Origin: Eubacteriales bacterium
GTDB lineage: Bacteria; Bacillota; Clostridia; Peptostreptococcales; Anaerovoracaceae
NCBI GenBank assembly: GCA_028692105.1
Contig: JAQUYC010000014.1
Span: 1 to 45,899, forward strand
Direction: 5' to 3'
Length of the DNA stretch: 45,899 nucleotides
In this document: positions 1-7,763 of the stretch, piece after piece
How positions within the stretch are numbered: position 1 is the first letter of the stretch
Layout: each line of letters opens with the position of its first letter
Notes under the pieces: model-generated
Database searches by the model: none
What the model was told of the DNA's origin: nothing
The model's input: only the letters and a program-made list of their open reading frames with translations
Made by a program: the position numbers and the translations under genes

Positions 1-438
1 AAGGCTGATCCTATATTATTTGTGGAAAAGCTTGAGACAGACGGTCAAGCTATTTTGAGTATGGGCGATGAGGAACTTACGATTGCAAAGGATTTCGTTG
101 ATATTCACATAACCGCCAAGGAAGGCTTTACCGTTGCAATGGAAAACAATGTGTTCACAATACTTGACACCACCACTACTCCTGCTCTCATTAAAGAAGG
201 TCTTGCAAGAGAAATGGTCTCTAAGGTTCAACAAATGAGAAAGCAAAAAGATTTTGAAATGATGGATCAGATTAAGATTTATTACAACGGTGACGAAGAA
301 ATCCGGTCTGCTTTGATAGAGTATAAGGACTACATCATGAAGGAAACTCTTGCAGTTGAATTAAATAAAGTTGATTCTGAGCTCACGGAGTATGACCTCA
401 ATGGTCATAAAACCGGAATCGATGTGGAAAAAGTTTAA
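1..438 (+). CDS. ileS: Isoleucyl-tRNA synthetase, C-terminal part (5' end outside window)
   Basis: The reading frame is open from the first base and ends at TAA 436-438, so only about the last 145 residues of a protein of roughly 1,000 are present. The segment resembles the end of class I IleRS: a helix with GLAREMVSKVQQMRK followed by the small domain containing a YYNGDEEIRSA stretch and KETLAVELN, as in the region after the anticodon-binding domain of IleRS. The enzyme charges tRNA-Ile in the cytosol. A strong terminator follows directly, so it is the last gene of its transcript. The catalytic HIGH and KMSKS motifs lie outside the window and cannot be checked. The call rests on remembered family sequence. 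Confidence 0.88.
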   Translation, partial: KADPILFVEKLETDGQAILSMGDEELTIAKDFVDIHITAKEGFTVAMENNVFTILDTTTTPALIKEGLAREMVSKVQQMRKQKDFEMMDQIKIYYNGDEEIRSALIEYKDYIMKETLAVELNKVDSELTEYDLNGHKTGIDVEKV

Positions 439-440
439 AA

Positions 441-470
441 GGTCGGCCGGAAAAGCCGGCCCTTTTTTTT
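441..470 (+). terminator. Rho-independent terminator of ileS
   Basis: A GGCCGG/CCGGCC stem (445-450 with 456-461) is closed by a short AAAAG loop and followed by eight T residues (463-470). Confidence 0.9.
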
Positions 471-523
471 CATCTTTTATAATTATATATTTTTAGTGAA
501 TTCAGATATAGGAGGTCGTTATT

Positions 524-1849
524 ATGAGTAACTGGAAGGATATTTATAAGTCGCGTTTGACAACTGCCGATGAAGCGGTCAGGTGTATAAAGTCCGGCGA
601 CAGGGTGGTGCTTGGCCATTCAAATGGCGAGCCGTTAATTTTAAGTGCTGCGATGTCGAGAAATAGTAAACATTTGAAAAACGTTGAAGTTGTGCACCAG
701 ATAATCCAAGGACCCGCGGAATATGCACAGCCTGGTATGGAGGAGCGTTTCTGGCATAACAGCCTTTTTGTATCTAAAAGTACACGTTGGAATGTTAATG
801 AAGGAGAGGGGGATTTTATCCCCTGCCATTACCACCAAACACCGTACCTCTTCACTTCTGTATTGCCTGTAGACGTAGCCCTTGTACAGGTTACTCCGCC
901 GGATGATGAGGGATTCGTCAGTTTCGGAGTATCGATAGATTACACTCTCCCGGCAGCAAAAGCTGCTAAAAAGGTTATTGCTGAAGTTAATGATCAATAT
1001 CCATATACCATGGGCGATACACGAATGCATGTTTCTGAGATTGATTATTTCGTAGAAACAAGCCATGACTTATCCGTTACTGATGCGATTGAGATAACTG
1101 AGGTGGAATCAAGAATCGGACAGTATTGTGCAGAGTTAGTGGAAGATGAATCGACTCTTCAGTTTGGTATCGGAGGTATTCCGAATGCTGTACTTAAATT
1201 TTTAACAAACAAGAAGGATTTAGGGGTCCACACCGAAATTATCACAGACAATATAATGACTCTGATGGAGTCAGGCGCATTAACTAATAGAAAAAAGGGT
1301 TTCCATGATGGAGTTAGTGTTGGCAGCGGTGTCATGAGTTCAAAAGAGTTCCATAAGTATGTTGATCGGAATCCCAATTTTGCCTTTTATCCTGTCAATT
1401 ATACCAATGATCCGAGGAATATCGCCAAGTGCAATAAAATAGTAGCTATTAACTCCTGTGTGCAGGTAGATTTTATGGGTCAGGTTTGCTCTGAGATGAT
1501 TGGCTCAAAGCAAATAAGCGGTGTCGGCGGGCAAGTTGATTTTATACGTGGTGCCAGATGGTCCCCGGGAGGTAAGGCCATTCTTGCATGCTATTCGACA
1601 GCAATGAATGGAACGGTTTCCAAGATAGTTCCGCGATTAGATGCAGGTGCATGTGTCACCACAGCCAGGACTGATGTTGAATATATAGTAACAGAATATG
1701 GTACTGTCTGCTTAAGAGGTGCTGGCGTTAAGGCGAGAGCAAAAGCTCTGATTGGTATAGCGCACCCTAAGTTTCGAGACCAGCTTTGGGAAGAATATGA
1801 AAAGATTTACGGACGAAAGTATGTTCAAGGCTCGAAGATAGACAGGTAG
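524..1849 (+). CDS. 4-hydroxybutyrate/butyryl-CoA-type CoA-transferase (acetyl-CoA hydrolase/transferase family)
   Basis: 441 aa. The ATG at 524 follows AGGAGG with normal spacing. The protein matches the family of 4-hydroxybutyrate CoA-transferase (AbfT/Cat2) and butyryl-CoA:acetate CoA-transferase, cytosolic enzymes that move CoA between acyl-CoA and acetate through a glutamyl-CoA thioester. The motif LGVHTE places a glutamate at residue 238, the same number as the catalytic Glu238 reported for the Clostridium aminobutyricum enzyme. The glycine-rich FGIGGIPNAV and GSKQISGVGGQVDF segments are also typical. It stands alone, between a terminator and a prenyltransferase-like gene. The likely 4-hydroxybutyryl-CoA dehydratase at the right edge of the window favours 4-hydroxybutyrate as acyl group, but butyrate or another short acid is equally possible on sequence alone. 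Confidence 0.85.
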   Translation: MSNWKDIYKSRLTTADEAVRCIKSGDRVVLGHSNGEPLILSAAMSRNSKHLKNVEVVHQIIQGPAEYAQPGMEERFWHNSLFVSKSTRWNVNEGEGDFIPCHYHQTPYLFTSVLPVDVALVQVTPPDDEGFVSFGVSIDYTLPAAKAAKKVIAEVNDQYPYTMGDTRMHVSEIDYFVETSHDLSVTDAIEITEVESRIGQYCAELVEDESTLQFGIGGIPNAVLKFLTNKKDLGVHTEIITDNIMTLMESGALTNRKKGFHDGVSVGSGVMSSKEFHKYVDRNPNFAFYPVNYTNDPRNIAKCNKIVAINSCVQVDFMGQVCSEMIGSKQISGVGGQVDFIRGARWSPGGKAILACYSTAMNGTVSKIVPRLDAGACVTTARTDVEYIVTEYGTVCLRGAGVKARAKALIGIAHPKFRDQLWEEYEKIYGRKYVQGSKIDR

Positions 1850-1892
1850 ATTATTTATTTTCTGAGATGCTAAGCCGTGTTTATAAACGCCG

Positions 1893-1933
1893 CAATAATG
1901 GGCCATAATAAAATAATTGGGTATTATTGTTTT
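1893..1933 (+). terminator. Weak AT-rich hairpin after the CoA-transferase
   Basis: CAATAAT (1893-1899) can pair with ATTATTG (1923-1929), with an inner CCA/TGG pairing, followed by TTTT. The stem is AT-rich and sits just before the next ribosome site, so it may be only a weak terminator or not functional. Confidence 0.28.
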
Positions 1934-1947
1934 AAGAGGTGAAATTA

Positions 1948-2571
1948 TTGCTTAACAATTTCAAGAGAATTCCGGCTCATATCGGCGTGATACCGGACGG
2001 AAACAGAAGATGGGCCGTAGGACAAAAAATGAATAAGGGAGACGGTTACCATTACGGGATTGCTCCGGGGTTTCAGCTGTACGATCTTTGCCTGGACATT
2101 GGAGTTAAAGAGCTGACTCTTTACGGTTTTACGACTGATAATACTAAAAGACCTGCTGACCAAAAAGAAGCATTTCAAAAAGCATGCGTGGATGCCGTGA
2201 TGGGATTAACCAAACGTGATGCGGAGCTGCTGGTACTTGGAAACACTAAATCCCCAAGCTTCCCGCAGGAATTGCTTCCCTTTACCGAAAGGGTAAGATT
2301 CGGGGACGGAAGGCTCAAAGTCAACTTTCTGGTGAATTACGGTTGGGAATGGGATTTAAGACAGAAGGACGGAATAGCATCTGCGGATATTTCCAGAATA
2401 GACCTTGTCATTCGTTGGGGAGGAAGAATGAGGCTTAGCGGCTTCCTTCCTGTCCAGTCTGTTTATGCGGATATTTATGTGCTTGACGAATTATGGCCTG
2501 ATTTTCTGCCCGAACAATTATACAAGGCAATAGAATGGTATCAAAGCCAGGACATCACTTTAGGAGGATAA
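1948..2571 (+). CDS. Divergent undecaprenyl diphosphate synthase-like cis-prenyltransferase
   Basis: 207 aa from TTG 1948; GTG 1939 is in frame but lies within the AGAGGTG ribosome site that serves the TTG at six-base spacing. The fold signature of cis-prenyltransferases is clear: PAHIGVIPDGNRRWA (with the substrate/metal aspartate D17), LTLYGFTTDN near residue 60, KVNFLVNYGW, and RLSGFLPVQSVYADIY with LWPDF at the end. It is shorter than usual UppS (about 230-260 aa). The block normally reading RTSGEQRLSNF reads RWGGRMRLSGF, so the glutamate that helps bind Mg2+ (E213 of E. coli UppS) is arginine (R160). NGRWA is NRRWA. It lies immediately upstream of rlmN and not in the usual frr-uppS-cdsA setting. 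It is probably a paralogue with changed chemistry, a partner subunit, or inactive; product unknown. Confidence 0.75.
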   Translation: MLNNFKRIPAHIGVIPDGNRRWAVGQKMNKGDGYHYGIAPGFQLYDLCLDIGVKELTLYGFTTDNTKRPADQKEAFQKACVDAVMGLTKRDAELLVLGNTKSPSFPQELLPFTERVRFGDGRLKVNFLVNYGWEWDLRQKDGIASADISRIDLVIRWGGRMRLSGFLPVQSVYADIYVLDELWPDFLPEQLYKAIEWYQSQDITLGG

Positions 2572-2612
2572 AGGCTAAATACTTCAAAGTGCAAAATATT
2601 AAGAGGAGAAGA

Positions 2613-3641
2613 ATGAAAACAGATATAATTAATATGTCGATAAAAGAGATGGAACAATTTATGGAACAGCTTGGTGAGAAGAAATTTCGAGCCAGGCAGA
2701 TATTTGGTTGGATATATAAAGGGGTTGATAGTTTTGATGAAATGACAAACCTGTCTAAAGAACTGAAAAAAAAGCTGTATGAAAATGCTGTATTAACAAA
2801 GCTAATTATCTTAAATGTTCAAAAGTCGGAGAAAGACGGAACAAGGAAATACTTATTCGGACTAAGAGACGGAAATTCCATTGAAAGTGTATTTATGAAA
2901 TATAAGTTCGGAAATACGGTATGTATCTCATCCCAAGCCGGCTGTCGAATGATGTGCAGTTTTTGCGCTTCTGCAATCAATGGGCTACATAGAAATCTTA
3001 CTGCAGGAGAAATGGCGGATCAGATCATTTCCATTGAAAAGGACACGGGAGAAAAAGTCACCAATATTGTGGTGATGGGAACAGGAGAACCGTTAGATAA
3101 TTACGAAAATCTATTAAAATTTATTAAAAATATTCATGAAAAGGATGGTTTATATCTAAGCCTGAGAAACATCACTGTTTCTACCTGCGGTCTTATTCCT
3201 AAGATGACTGAGTTTGCGGAAAATTTGCCCCAGGTCAATCTGGCGGTCTCTCTTCACGCTCCAAATGATAATATCAGGAATAAGATAATGCCGATAAGTA
3301 AAAAATATCCGATGGACGAGCTGATTGCGGAAAGCCGCCGTTATATCGCAAAAACCGGTAGAAGGCTGACCTTTGAATACGCCTTGATTAAAGGCGTAAA
3401 TGATAGTGACAAAAACGCGAAAGAACTTGCCGAAAGACTCCGCGGTATAAACTGCCATGTCAATATAATTCCACTGAACCAGGTGACTGAAACAGGTTTT
3501 CGCGGTACGGAAAGAGAAGAAGCAAAACGATTTTGTGAAATCCTTGAAGGCCGTGGAATCCAAGCCACAGTACGGAGAGAACTCGGTAGTGATATTGATG
3601 CCGCATGCGGACAACTGAGGCTAAAAAGCATAATCAGTTAA
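2613..3641 (+). CDS. rlmN: 23S rRNA (adenine2503-C2)/tRNA methyltransferase, radical SAM
   Basis: 342 aa from ATG 2613, which follows AAGAGGAGA; a longer frame upstream has no ribosome site. RlmN methylates C2 of A2503 in 23S rRNA and A37 in some tRNAs using two SAM molecules. Visible features: the [4Fe-4S] motif C111-x3-C115-x2-C118, MGTGEPLDNY for SAM binding near 155-164, VSLHAPND near 212-219, and the methyl-carrying C332 in AACGQL at the C-terminus. Length is normal. It starts 42 bases after the prenyltransferase-like gene and is probably cotranscribed with it. A separate promoter follows for the next gene. Confidence 0.95.
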   Translation: MKTDIINMSIKEMEQFMEQLGEKKFRARQIFGWIYKGVDSFDEMTNLSKELKKKLYENAVLTKLIILNVQKSEKDGTRKYLFGLRDGNSIESVFMKYKFGNTVCISSQAGCRMMCSFCASAINGLHRNLTAGEMADQIISIEKDTGEKVTNIVVMGTGEPLDNYENLLKFIKNIHEKDGLYLSLRNITVSTCGLIPKMTEFAENLPQVNLAVSLHAPNDNIRNKIMPISKKYPMDELIAESRRYIAKTGRRLTFEYALIKGVNDSDKNAKELAERLRGINCHVNIIPLNQVTETGFRGTEREEAKRFCEILEGRGIQATVRRELGSDIDAACGQLRLKSIIS

Positions 3642-3649
3642 TTCTCATA

Positions 3650-3678
3650 TTGCTCGTGAACAGTACTTAGTGTATAAT
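3650..3678 (+). promoter_or_regulatory. Sigma-A-type promoter for the small P-loop gene
   Basis: TTGCTC (3650-3655), a 17-base spacer and a perfect TATAAT (3673-3678) preceded by TG. It lies 36 bases upstream of the next start codon. Confidence 0.6.
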
Positions 3679-3713
3679 AAAATAATAATAAAAATATAAG
3701 GGGGGCGATCAAC

Positions 3714-4133
3714 ATGGTTAAGTTATTGATAGGTCACAAGGGAAGCGGTAAAACCAAAAGTATGATACAGCTTGCCAACGACCGGGTGGCCAATAGCAAC
3801 GGCAGCGTAGTTTTTATCAATAAGAATCATAGACTGATGTATGACTTGCAGTACAGGATCAGAGTTGTGTGTATGGAAGAATATGAAGCAATAACGAACA
3901 GCGACGAGTATATCGGATTCCTTTACGGAATAATCAGCTCGGATCATGACATTGAAGTTATTTTTATAGATAGCATTTTAAAACATGCTGATGTAAGTAT
4001 TTCGGATCTGCCCGATTTTTTAGAAAGGGTTAACGATATCTCAAAAAAATACGAAATAGAGTTTATTGTCAGCATAAGTGCCTCTACCGAGGAAATCGGT
4101 GATATTATAAACAAGTATGAGATACTGAATTAA
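3714..4133 (+). CDS. Small P-loop ATP-binding protein, function unknown
   Basis: 139 aa, ATG 3714 after AAGGGGGG. A Walker A motif GHKGSGKT is at residues 7-14, and a hydrophobic strand ending in aspartate (VIFIDS, near residue 84) looks like Walker B. No further domain is present: there is no DNA-binding or transmembrane segment and the whole chain is one small RecA-like or ASCE-like domain. Similar short proteins in Clostridia are sometimes labelled PilT-like, without proof. It has its own promoter and is followed by a hairpin, so it appears to be a single-gene transcript. I do not recognise a function; nucleotide binding is inferred only from the motif. Confidence 0.7.
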   Translation: MVKLLIGHKGSGKTKSMIQLANDRVANSNGSVVFINKNHRLMYDLQYRIRVVCMEEYEAITNSDEYIGFLYGIISSDHDIEVIFIDSILKHADVSISDLPDFLERVNDISKKYEIEFIVSISASTEEIGDIINKYEILN

Positions 4134-4160
4134 CACGTTCCTTAAATATTAGCTATATCC

Positions 4161-4185
4161 GGCGGTGATTGTTTCACCGCCTTAA
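4161..4185 (+). terminator. Hairpin after the P-loop gene
   Basis: Perfect GGCGGTGA/TCACCGCC stem (4161-4168 with 4174-4181) and a five-base loop. The T tract is poor (TTAAGTTTG), so termination is likely but not certain. Confidence 0.6.
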
Positions 4186-4201
4186 GTTTGTAATAAGGAG
4201 T

Positions 4202-4237
4202 AATTCTGCCGACGTAATCGATGTGCATTGCAGAATT
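4202..4237 (+). repeat. Inverted repeat in the leader of the HAD phosphatase gene
   Basis: AATTCTGC (4202-4209) and GCAGAATT (4230-4237) form a perfect 8-base inverted repeat around 20 bases containing ATCGAT. It ends 20 bases before the start codon at 4258, so it could be an operator or a leader hairpin. No regulator can be assigned. Confidence 0.5.
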
Positions 4238-4257
4238 CTGAGATACGGAGAGAGTTT

Positions 4258-4953
4258 ATGAAATCTGAAAGTGTTAAAAAATTAATATTTTGGGATTTGG
4301 ATGGCACCATAATGCACTGTGGAGCCGATGGCACCATGGCACTTAATGAAGCTTTCAGGAAGCTTTACGGCATGGAAGATGTTTTTTCGGGAGCCGGGAT
4401 TGGTCATTCGATGGACTCTGTCATATTGGAACGGATCAGGGAAAACTATAAATTGAGTAATAGTGATATTGAAAAAGCGAAAGAGGAATATGTACGGACA
4501 TTGCAGGAAATTTTGCGGCAAAATCAGAACAAAAAAGTCTTACCTGGTATAAGGGAGATTTTAAAACATATAGACATGAGTGAAAACAGCTATAATGCAA
4601 TGCTGACGAGCAATCTACGTATAGGTGCCAAAGCTAAACTGGAATCGGTGGGATTACAGCACTATTTTTCAGTCGGAGGTTTTGGAGATGTTTACGGTGA
4701 AAAGGCAGATGCGGCAATAAAAGGCATAGAGGAAGCTGAGTCATATTATGGCGTAAGATTTGAAAAAAAACATATCTACATAGTAGGGGACAGTATTTAT
4801 GATATAGCATGTGCAAGGGAAATAGATGCAATAAGCATTGGAGTGGCTACAGGCTTTACAGATTATGATGTCTTGAAATCAAATGCGCCGGATTACTTCT
4901 ATAGCGATCTTTCGGATTGGAAGCACCTGATACAGCAGCATAAATGGTTTTAA
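4258..4953 (+). CDS. HAD-superfamily hydrolase (phosphoglycolate phosphatase-like)
   Basis: 231 aa from ATG 4258 after GGAGAGA; an in-frame TTG at 4228 lies within an inverted repeat and lacks a ribosome site. All four HAD motifs are visible: nucleophile FWDLDGT (D13, D15), MLTSN (motif II), a lysine in GEKADA (motif III) and VGDSIYDI (motif IV). The helical cap between motifs I and II is of the C1 type seen in phosphoglycolate phosphatase and beta-phosphoglucomutase. It should be a cytosolic Mg2+-dependent phosphatase acting on a small phosphometabolite; the substrate cannot be read from sequence. An EamA transporter follows 55 bases downstream and may be cotranscribed. Confidence 0.82.
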   Translation: MKSESVKKLIFWDLDGTIMHCGADGTMALNEAFRKLYGMEDVFSGAGIGHSMDSVILERIRENYKLSNSDIEKAKEEYVRTLQEILRQNQNKKVLPGIREILKHIDMSENSYNAMLTSNLRIGAKAKLESVGLQHYFSVGGFGDVYGEKADAAIKGIEEAESYYGVRFEKKHIYIVGDSIYDIACAREIDAISIGVATGFTDYDVLKSNAPDYFYSDLSDWKHLIQQHKWF

Positions 4954-5008
4954 CAGAATTTGTACAAATTGATGGAAAAATTATTATACAGGAGCCGAGG
5001 CATCATAA

Positions 5009-5908
5009 ATGAAAAAAGTAGTCTTATATATACTTGTTTCAGCAACTTTATTCAGTACAATGGAAATTGTACTCAAAACTGTAGGAGCGCAGCTGGATGA
5101 GTTTCAGCTGACTTTTATTAGATTTTTAATTGGAGGTTTGTTCCTTCTTCCATTTGCCATTAAGGAAATAAAAAAATATCAGACTGTTATTACTAAGAAA
5201 GATATGCTGCATATGCTTTCCATGGGTATTGTGTGTATCTGTATCAGTATGATTCTTTTTCAGCTGGGAGTCGAAAATTCCAAAGCGTCAACGGCTGCAG
5301 TTATATTTTGTATTAATCCGATGTTCACTATGCTGTTTGCTCATTTCATGACAGAAGAGAAGCTCAACAAAACAAAAGCGGCTGCATTGGCATTTGGTTT
5401 ATTAGGGATAGTATTTATGATTAACCCGTTTAATATGGAACCCGGGAATACGCCGCTTGGAGTATTATATATTGTCTTAGCTGCTGCTACCTTTGGATTT
5501 TACAGTGTGATGGGTAAAAAAAGCATTCATCGGCTCCGGGGAATAACACAGACCAGTATCAGCTTTATACTCGGCACTGCAGTTCTTCTTCCGATATTGC
5601 TGCTGTTGCAGAGGCCTGTTTTTGCCGGAATAACAACGGATAATATAGGAATGATACTTTATATCGGAATAATGATTACAGGATTGGGATATTTGACTTA
5701 CTTCCTCTCCATGGAAGCTTCAGATGCAGCCACCGCATCTATCGTCTTTTTTGTGAAGCCGGCACTGGCGCCAATTTTTGCCGTTATTGTACTGCATGAA
5801 GTGATAAGCATCAGCGGATTGCTCGGAATCCTTTTAATCCTTACAGGCTCGTATATCAGCCTAAGAGAACAGAAATCAAAGATGATGATTAAGGATGACA
5901 TAGAATAA
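5009..5908 (+). CDS. EamA-family (drug/metabolite superfamily) transporter
   Basis: 299 aa with ten predicted membrane helices arranged as two tandem EamA repeats of about 140 residues. The first repeat begins with a helix ending in ETVLK-like MEIVLKTV, and the second begins at LGVLYIVLAAATFGFYSVMGKK. The C-terminus is basic and cytoplasmic (RSEQKSK-like, REQKSKMMIK). Members export amino acids, metabolites or drugs by proton antiport; substrate is not predictable. The stop codon overlaps the start of the following NUDIX gene by one base, so the two are translationally coupled. Confidence 0.85.
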   Translation: MKKVVLYILVSATLFSTMEIVLKTVGAQLDEFQLTFIRFLIGGLFLLPFAIKEIKKYQTVITKKDMLHMLSMGIVCICISMILFQLGVENSKASTAAVIFCINPMFTMLFAHFMTEEKLNKTKAAALAFGLLGIVFMINPFNMEPGNTPLGVLYIVLAAATFGFYSVMGKKSIHRLRGITQTSISFILGTAVLLPILLLLQRPVFAGITTDNIGMILYIGIMITGLGYLTYFLSMEASDAATASIVFFVKPALAPIFAVIVLHEVISISGLLGILLILTGSYISLREQKSKMMIKDDIE

Positions 5909-6537
5909 TGAAACAAATTTCAATAACAGATTTTGAAAAAACCTTTCTTAACAGACAGCCGAAATCTATAGGTGTTTATCACTACTATTCCGTATTGATT
6001 CCTTTAGTCGAAAAGAACGGTGAATTAAATATATTGTATGAAGTCAGGGCAGATAATCTGCAAAAACAGCCGGGCGAAGTATGCTTTCCGGGCGGAAAAA
6101 TTGAAAATGACGAATCTCCCGAAGATTGTGCCATAAGAGAAACTGTTGAGGAATTGAATATTGATTCAAAGGATATACGAATAATCGCACAGATGGATTT
6201 TCTGCATACCTACAGCAATTTTACCTTGTATACCATACTCGGAGTCCTGGATAATAAGGCGGTTTCAAACTTATCGGTTAATGAAGATGAAGTAAAAGAG
6301 ATCTTCCTTGTACCTCTTTCCTTTTTCGTAGAAAATAAACCGGAAGTTTATCTCTTAGACGTAGTCCCAAAAATCGGTCCGGATTTCCCATATGAAAAGT
6401 TTAATATGCAGAATGGATATAATTGGAGAAAGGGCAAATCAAATGTCCCGTTCTACCGCTACAAGGACAGAGTCATTTGGGGCCTCACAGCCAGGATTAC
6501 CAACCATTTGATTGAATTAGTCATTGAAAATAAATGA
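5908..6537 (+). CDS. NUDIX hydrolase, CoA-pyrophosphatase-like
   Basis: 209 aa. The NUDIX box runs from the glycine of FPGGKIENDE to VEELNI, near residues 61-83, matching Gx5Ex7REUxEE except that the final glycine of the consensus is asparagine. The preceding PGEVCFPGGKI is typical of the COG0494 group that includes CoA diphosphatase (NudL/YeaB). Such enzymes hydrolyse nucleoside-diphosphate-linked compounds with Mg2+, here possibly CoA or its derivatives. It starts on the last base of the EamA stop codon. A double hairpin terminator follows its stop codon. Confidence 0.82.
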   Translation: MKQISITDFEKTFLNRQPKSIGVYHYYSVLIPLVEKNGELNILYEVRADNLQKQPGEVCFPGGKIENDESPEDCAIRETVEELNIDSKDIRIIAQMDFLHTYSNFTLYTILGVLDNKAVSNLSVNEDEVKEIFLVPLSFFVENKPEVYLLDVVPKIGPDFPYEKFNMQNGYNWRKGKSNVPFYRYKDRVIWGLTARITNHLIELVIENK

Positions 6538-6589
6538 GGGTAAAAAACCCCTCATTTTATTTTTATGGAAATATTTGAGGGGTTTTTTT
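6535..6589 (+). terminator. Two mutually exclusive terminator hairpins after the NUDIX gene
   Basis: CCCCTCA (6548-6554) can pair either with TGAGGG upstream (6535-6540), followed by TTTTATTTTT, or with TGAGGGG downstream (6576-6582), followed by seven T residues. Both alternatives have a terminator shape and share one strand. Confidence 0.82.
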
Positions 6590-6698
6590 ATTGCCTCTTA
6601 AATTTTATACTATGGAACAAGAGGGGATAAGGTCAGAGATCCAAAGTTGTTTACAAGAAATGCTGATTCATAATAATACGATTTGGGATCCGTGCGAA

Positions 6699-6753
6699 CA
6701 TTCGCCGCTGCGAATCGCAGATGGATATTCAAATCGAACAAGCCGATTTGAAT
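6699..6753 (+). other. Structured leader upstream of the CAP-domain gene
   Basis: The 195 bases between the terminator and the CAP gene hold a perfect 10-base hairpin, ATTCAAATCG (6727-6736) with CGATTTGAAT (6744-6753). Before it are two alternative small hairpins: ATTCGC/GCGAAT (6699-6714) or CTGCG/CGCAG (6708-6720), which exclude each other. I recognise no riboswitch class (in particular, no ydaO-type conserved blocks). The short open frame over this region has no ribosome site. Confidence 0.4.
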
Positions 6754-6784
6754 CAGCAAAACTAAAACGAAAAGGAGGACAAAT

Positions 6785-7561
6785 ATGAAAAGACGATTTG
6801 TCAAAATTACGTTAATCCTTAGTACGCTGCTTGTTATGGCTCTTCCGGCACAGGCATTCGCAGCAGAGAAAAATTGCAGCTTAAATCAATCCAGGGTAAA
6901 ATATTCGAATTGCGGTAATATATACAAACAGGTATCTCCGGATACAATTAAACAATTCCAGCAACAAATATCACTGTTTTGCCAAAACAAGATTGATCGC
7001 ACTCAGTTTCAAAACCTTGTAAAGGAAAAATGTCAGAAGGAAGCACCCATCAAAGTAAAAGCGCCTGCAGTGCCTGCGAAACCCGCAGCCCCGGCAACAC
7101 CAGCAAAGCCTGCAGTGCCTGCAGTGCCTGTAAAACCGGCAGCACCTTCACAGGAACCTGCACCTTCCGCATCTATGGGAGCATATGAACAGCAGGTTGT
7201 TGACATGGTAAACAAGGAAAGAGCTGCAGCAGGACTACCCGCATTAAAGGTTAACACCAAATTGGCAGGAGTCGCTGAAAAGAAAGCGGAAGATTTAAGA
7301 GATAAAAACTATTTCTCCCATACTTCGCCTACATACGGATCACCTTTTGACATGATGAAACAATTTGGAATATCTTATTCATCAGCAGGGGAAAATATTG
7401 CAAAAGGCCAAAAAACACCGGATTCAGTTATGAACGGATGGATGAATTCTCCCGGACACAAAGCTAACATTTTAAATACAAGCTTTTCCGAAATTGGTGT
7501 AGGTTATGTAACAGACAGCAACGGAACTACATATTGGGTTCAGATGTTTATCAGACCATAG
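6785..7561 (+). CDS. Secreted CAP-domain (SCP-like, YkwD family) protein
   Basis: 258 aa, ATG after AAAAGGAGG. Order of parts: a signal peptide with KRR start, hydrophobic core and AFA/AEK cleavage near residue 27; a short region with four cysteines (30-85); a Pro/Ala/Lys-rich linker of repeated PAKPA/PAVP units (about 88-135); and a CAP domain to the end, with YFSHTSP, GENIAKG and SPGHKANIL motifs. CAP proteins of this bacterial type are exported and often tied to sporulation or the envelope; biochemical role is unsettled. It is transcribed alone, from a structured leader to a clear terminator. Confidence 0.9.
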   Translation: MKRRFVKITLILSTLLVMALPAQAFAAEKNCSLNQSRVKYSNCGNIYKQVSPDTIKQFQQQISLFCQNKIDRTQFQNLVKEKCQKEAPIKVKAPAVPAKPAAPATPAKPAVPAVPVKPAAPSQEPAPSASMGAYEQQVVDMVNKERAAAGLPALKVNTKLAGVAEKKAEDLRDKNYFSHTSPTYGSPFDMMKQFGISYSSAGENIAKGQKTPDSVMNGWMNSPGHKANILNTSFSEIGVGYVTDSNGTTYWVQMFIRP

Positions 7562-7591
7562 TATGAAATGGACAAATAAATAAGAATCAGG

Positions 7592-7618
7592 CGGAGCCTT
7601 AAACGGCTCCGTCTTTTT
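7592..7618 (+). terminator. Terminator of the CAP-domain gene
   Basis: CGGAGCC (7592-7598) pairs with GGCTCCG (7605-7611) and is followed by TCTTTTTGTTT. Confidence 0.88.
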
Positions 7619-7763
7619 GTTTAATCTTCTACCGTCTGCCTTTGACACAGCAGACAAAATTAAAAATAGATAATTCCTCAAGTTACATATATACTACATA
7701 TATATTAATAAAGAGTATCTTTACGAAAACCACCTCGCCAAATACAAAAAAGGAGGAATGATG

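Noticed and set aside
6591-6788. 65-codon open frame before the CAP-domain gene
   Set aside because: It starts at TTG inside the terminator tail with no ribosome site, and covers leader hairpins; no recognisable protein.
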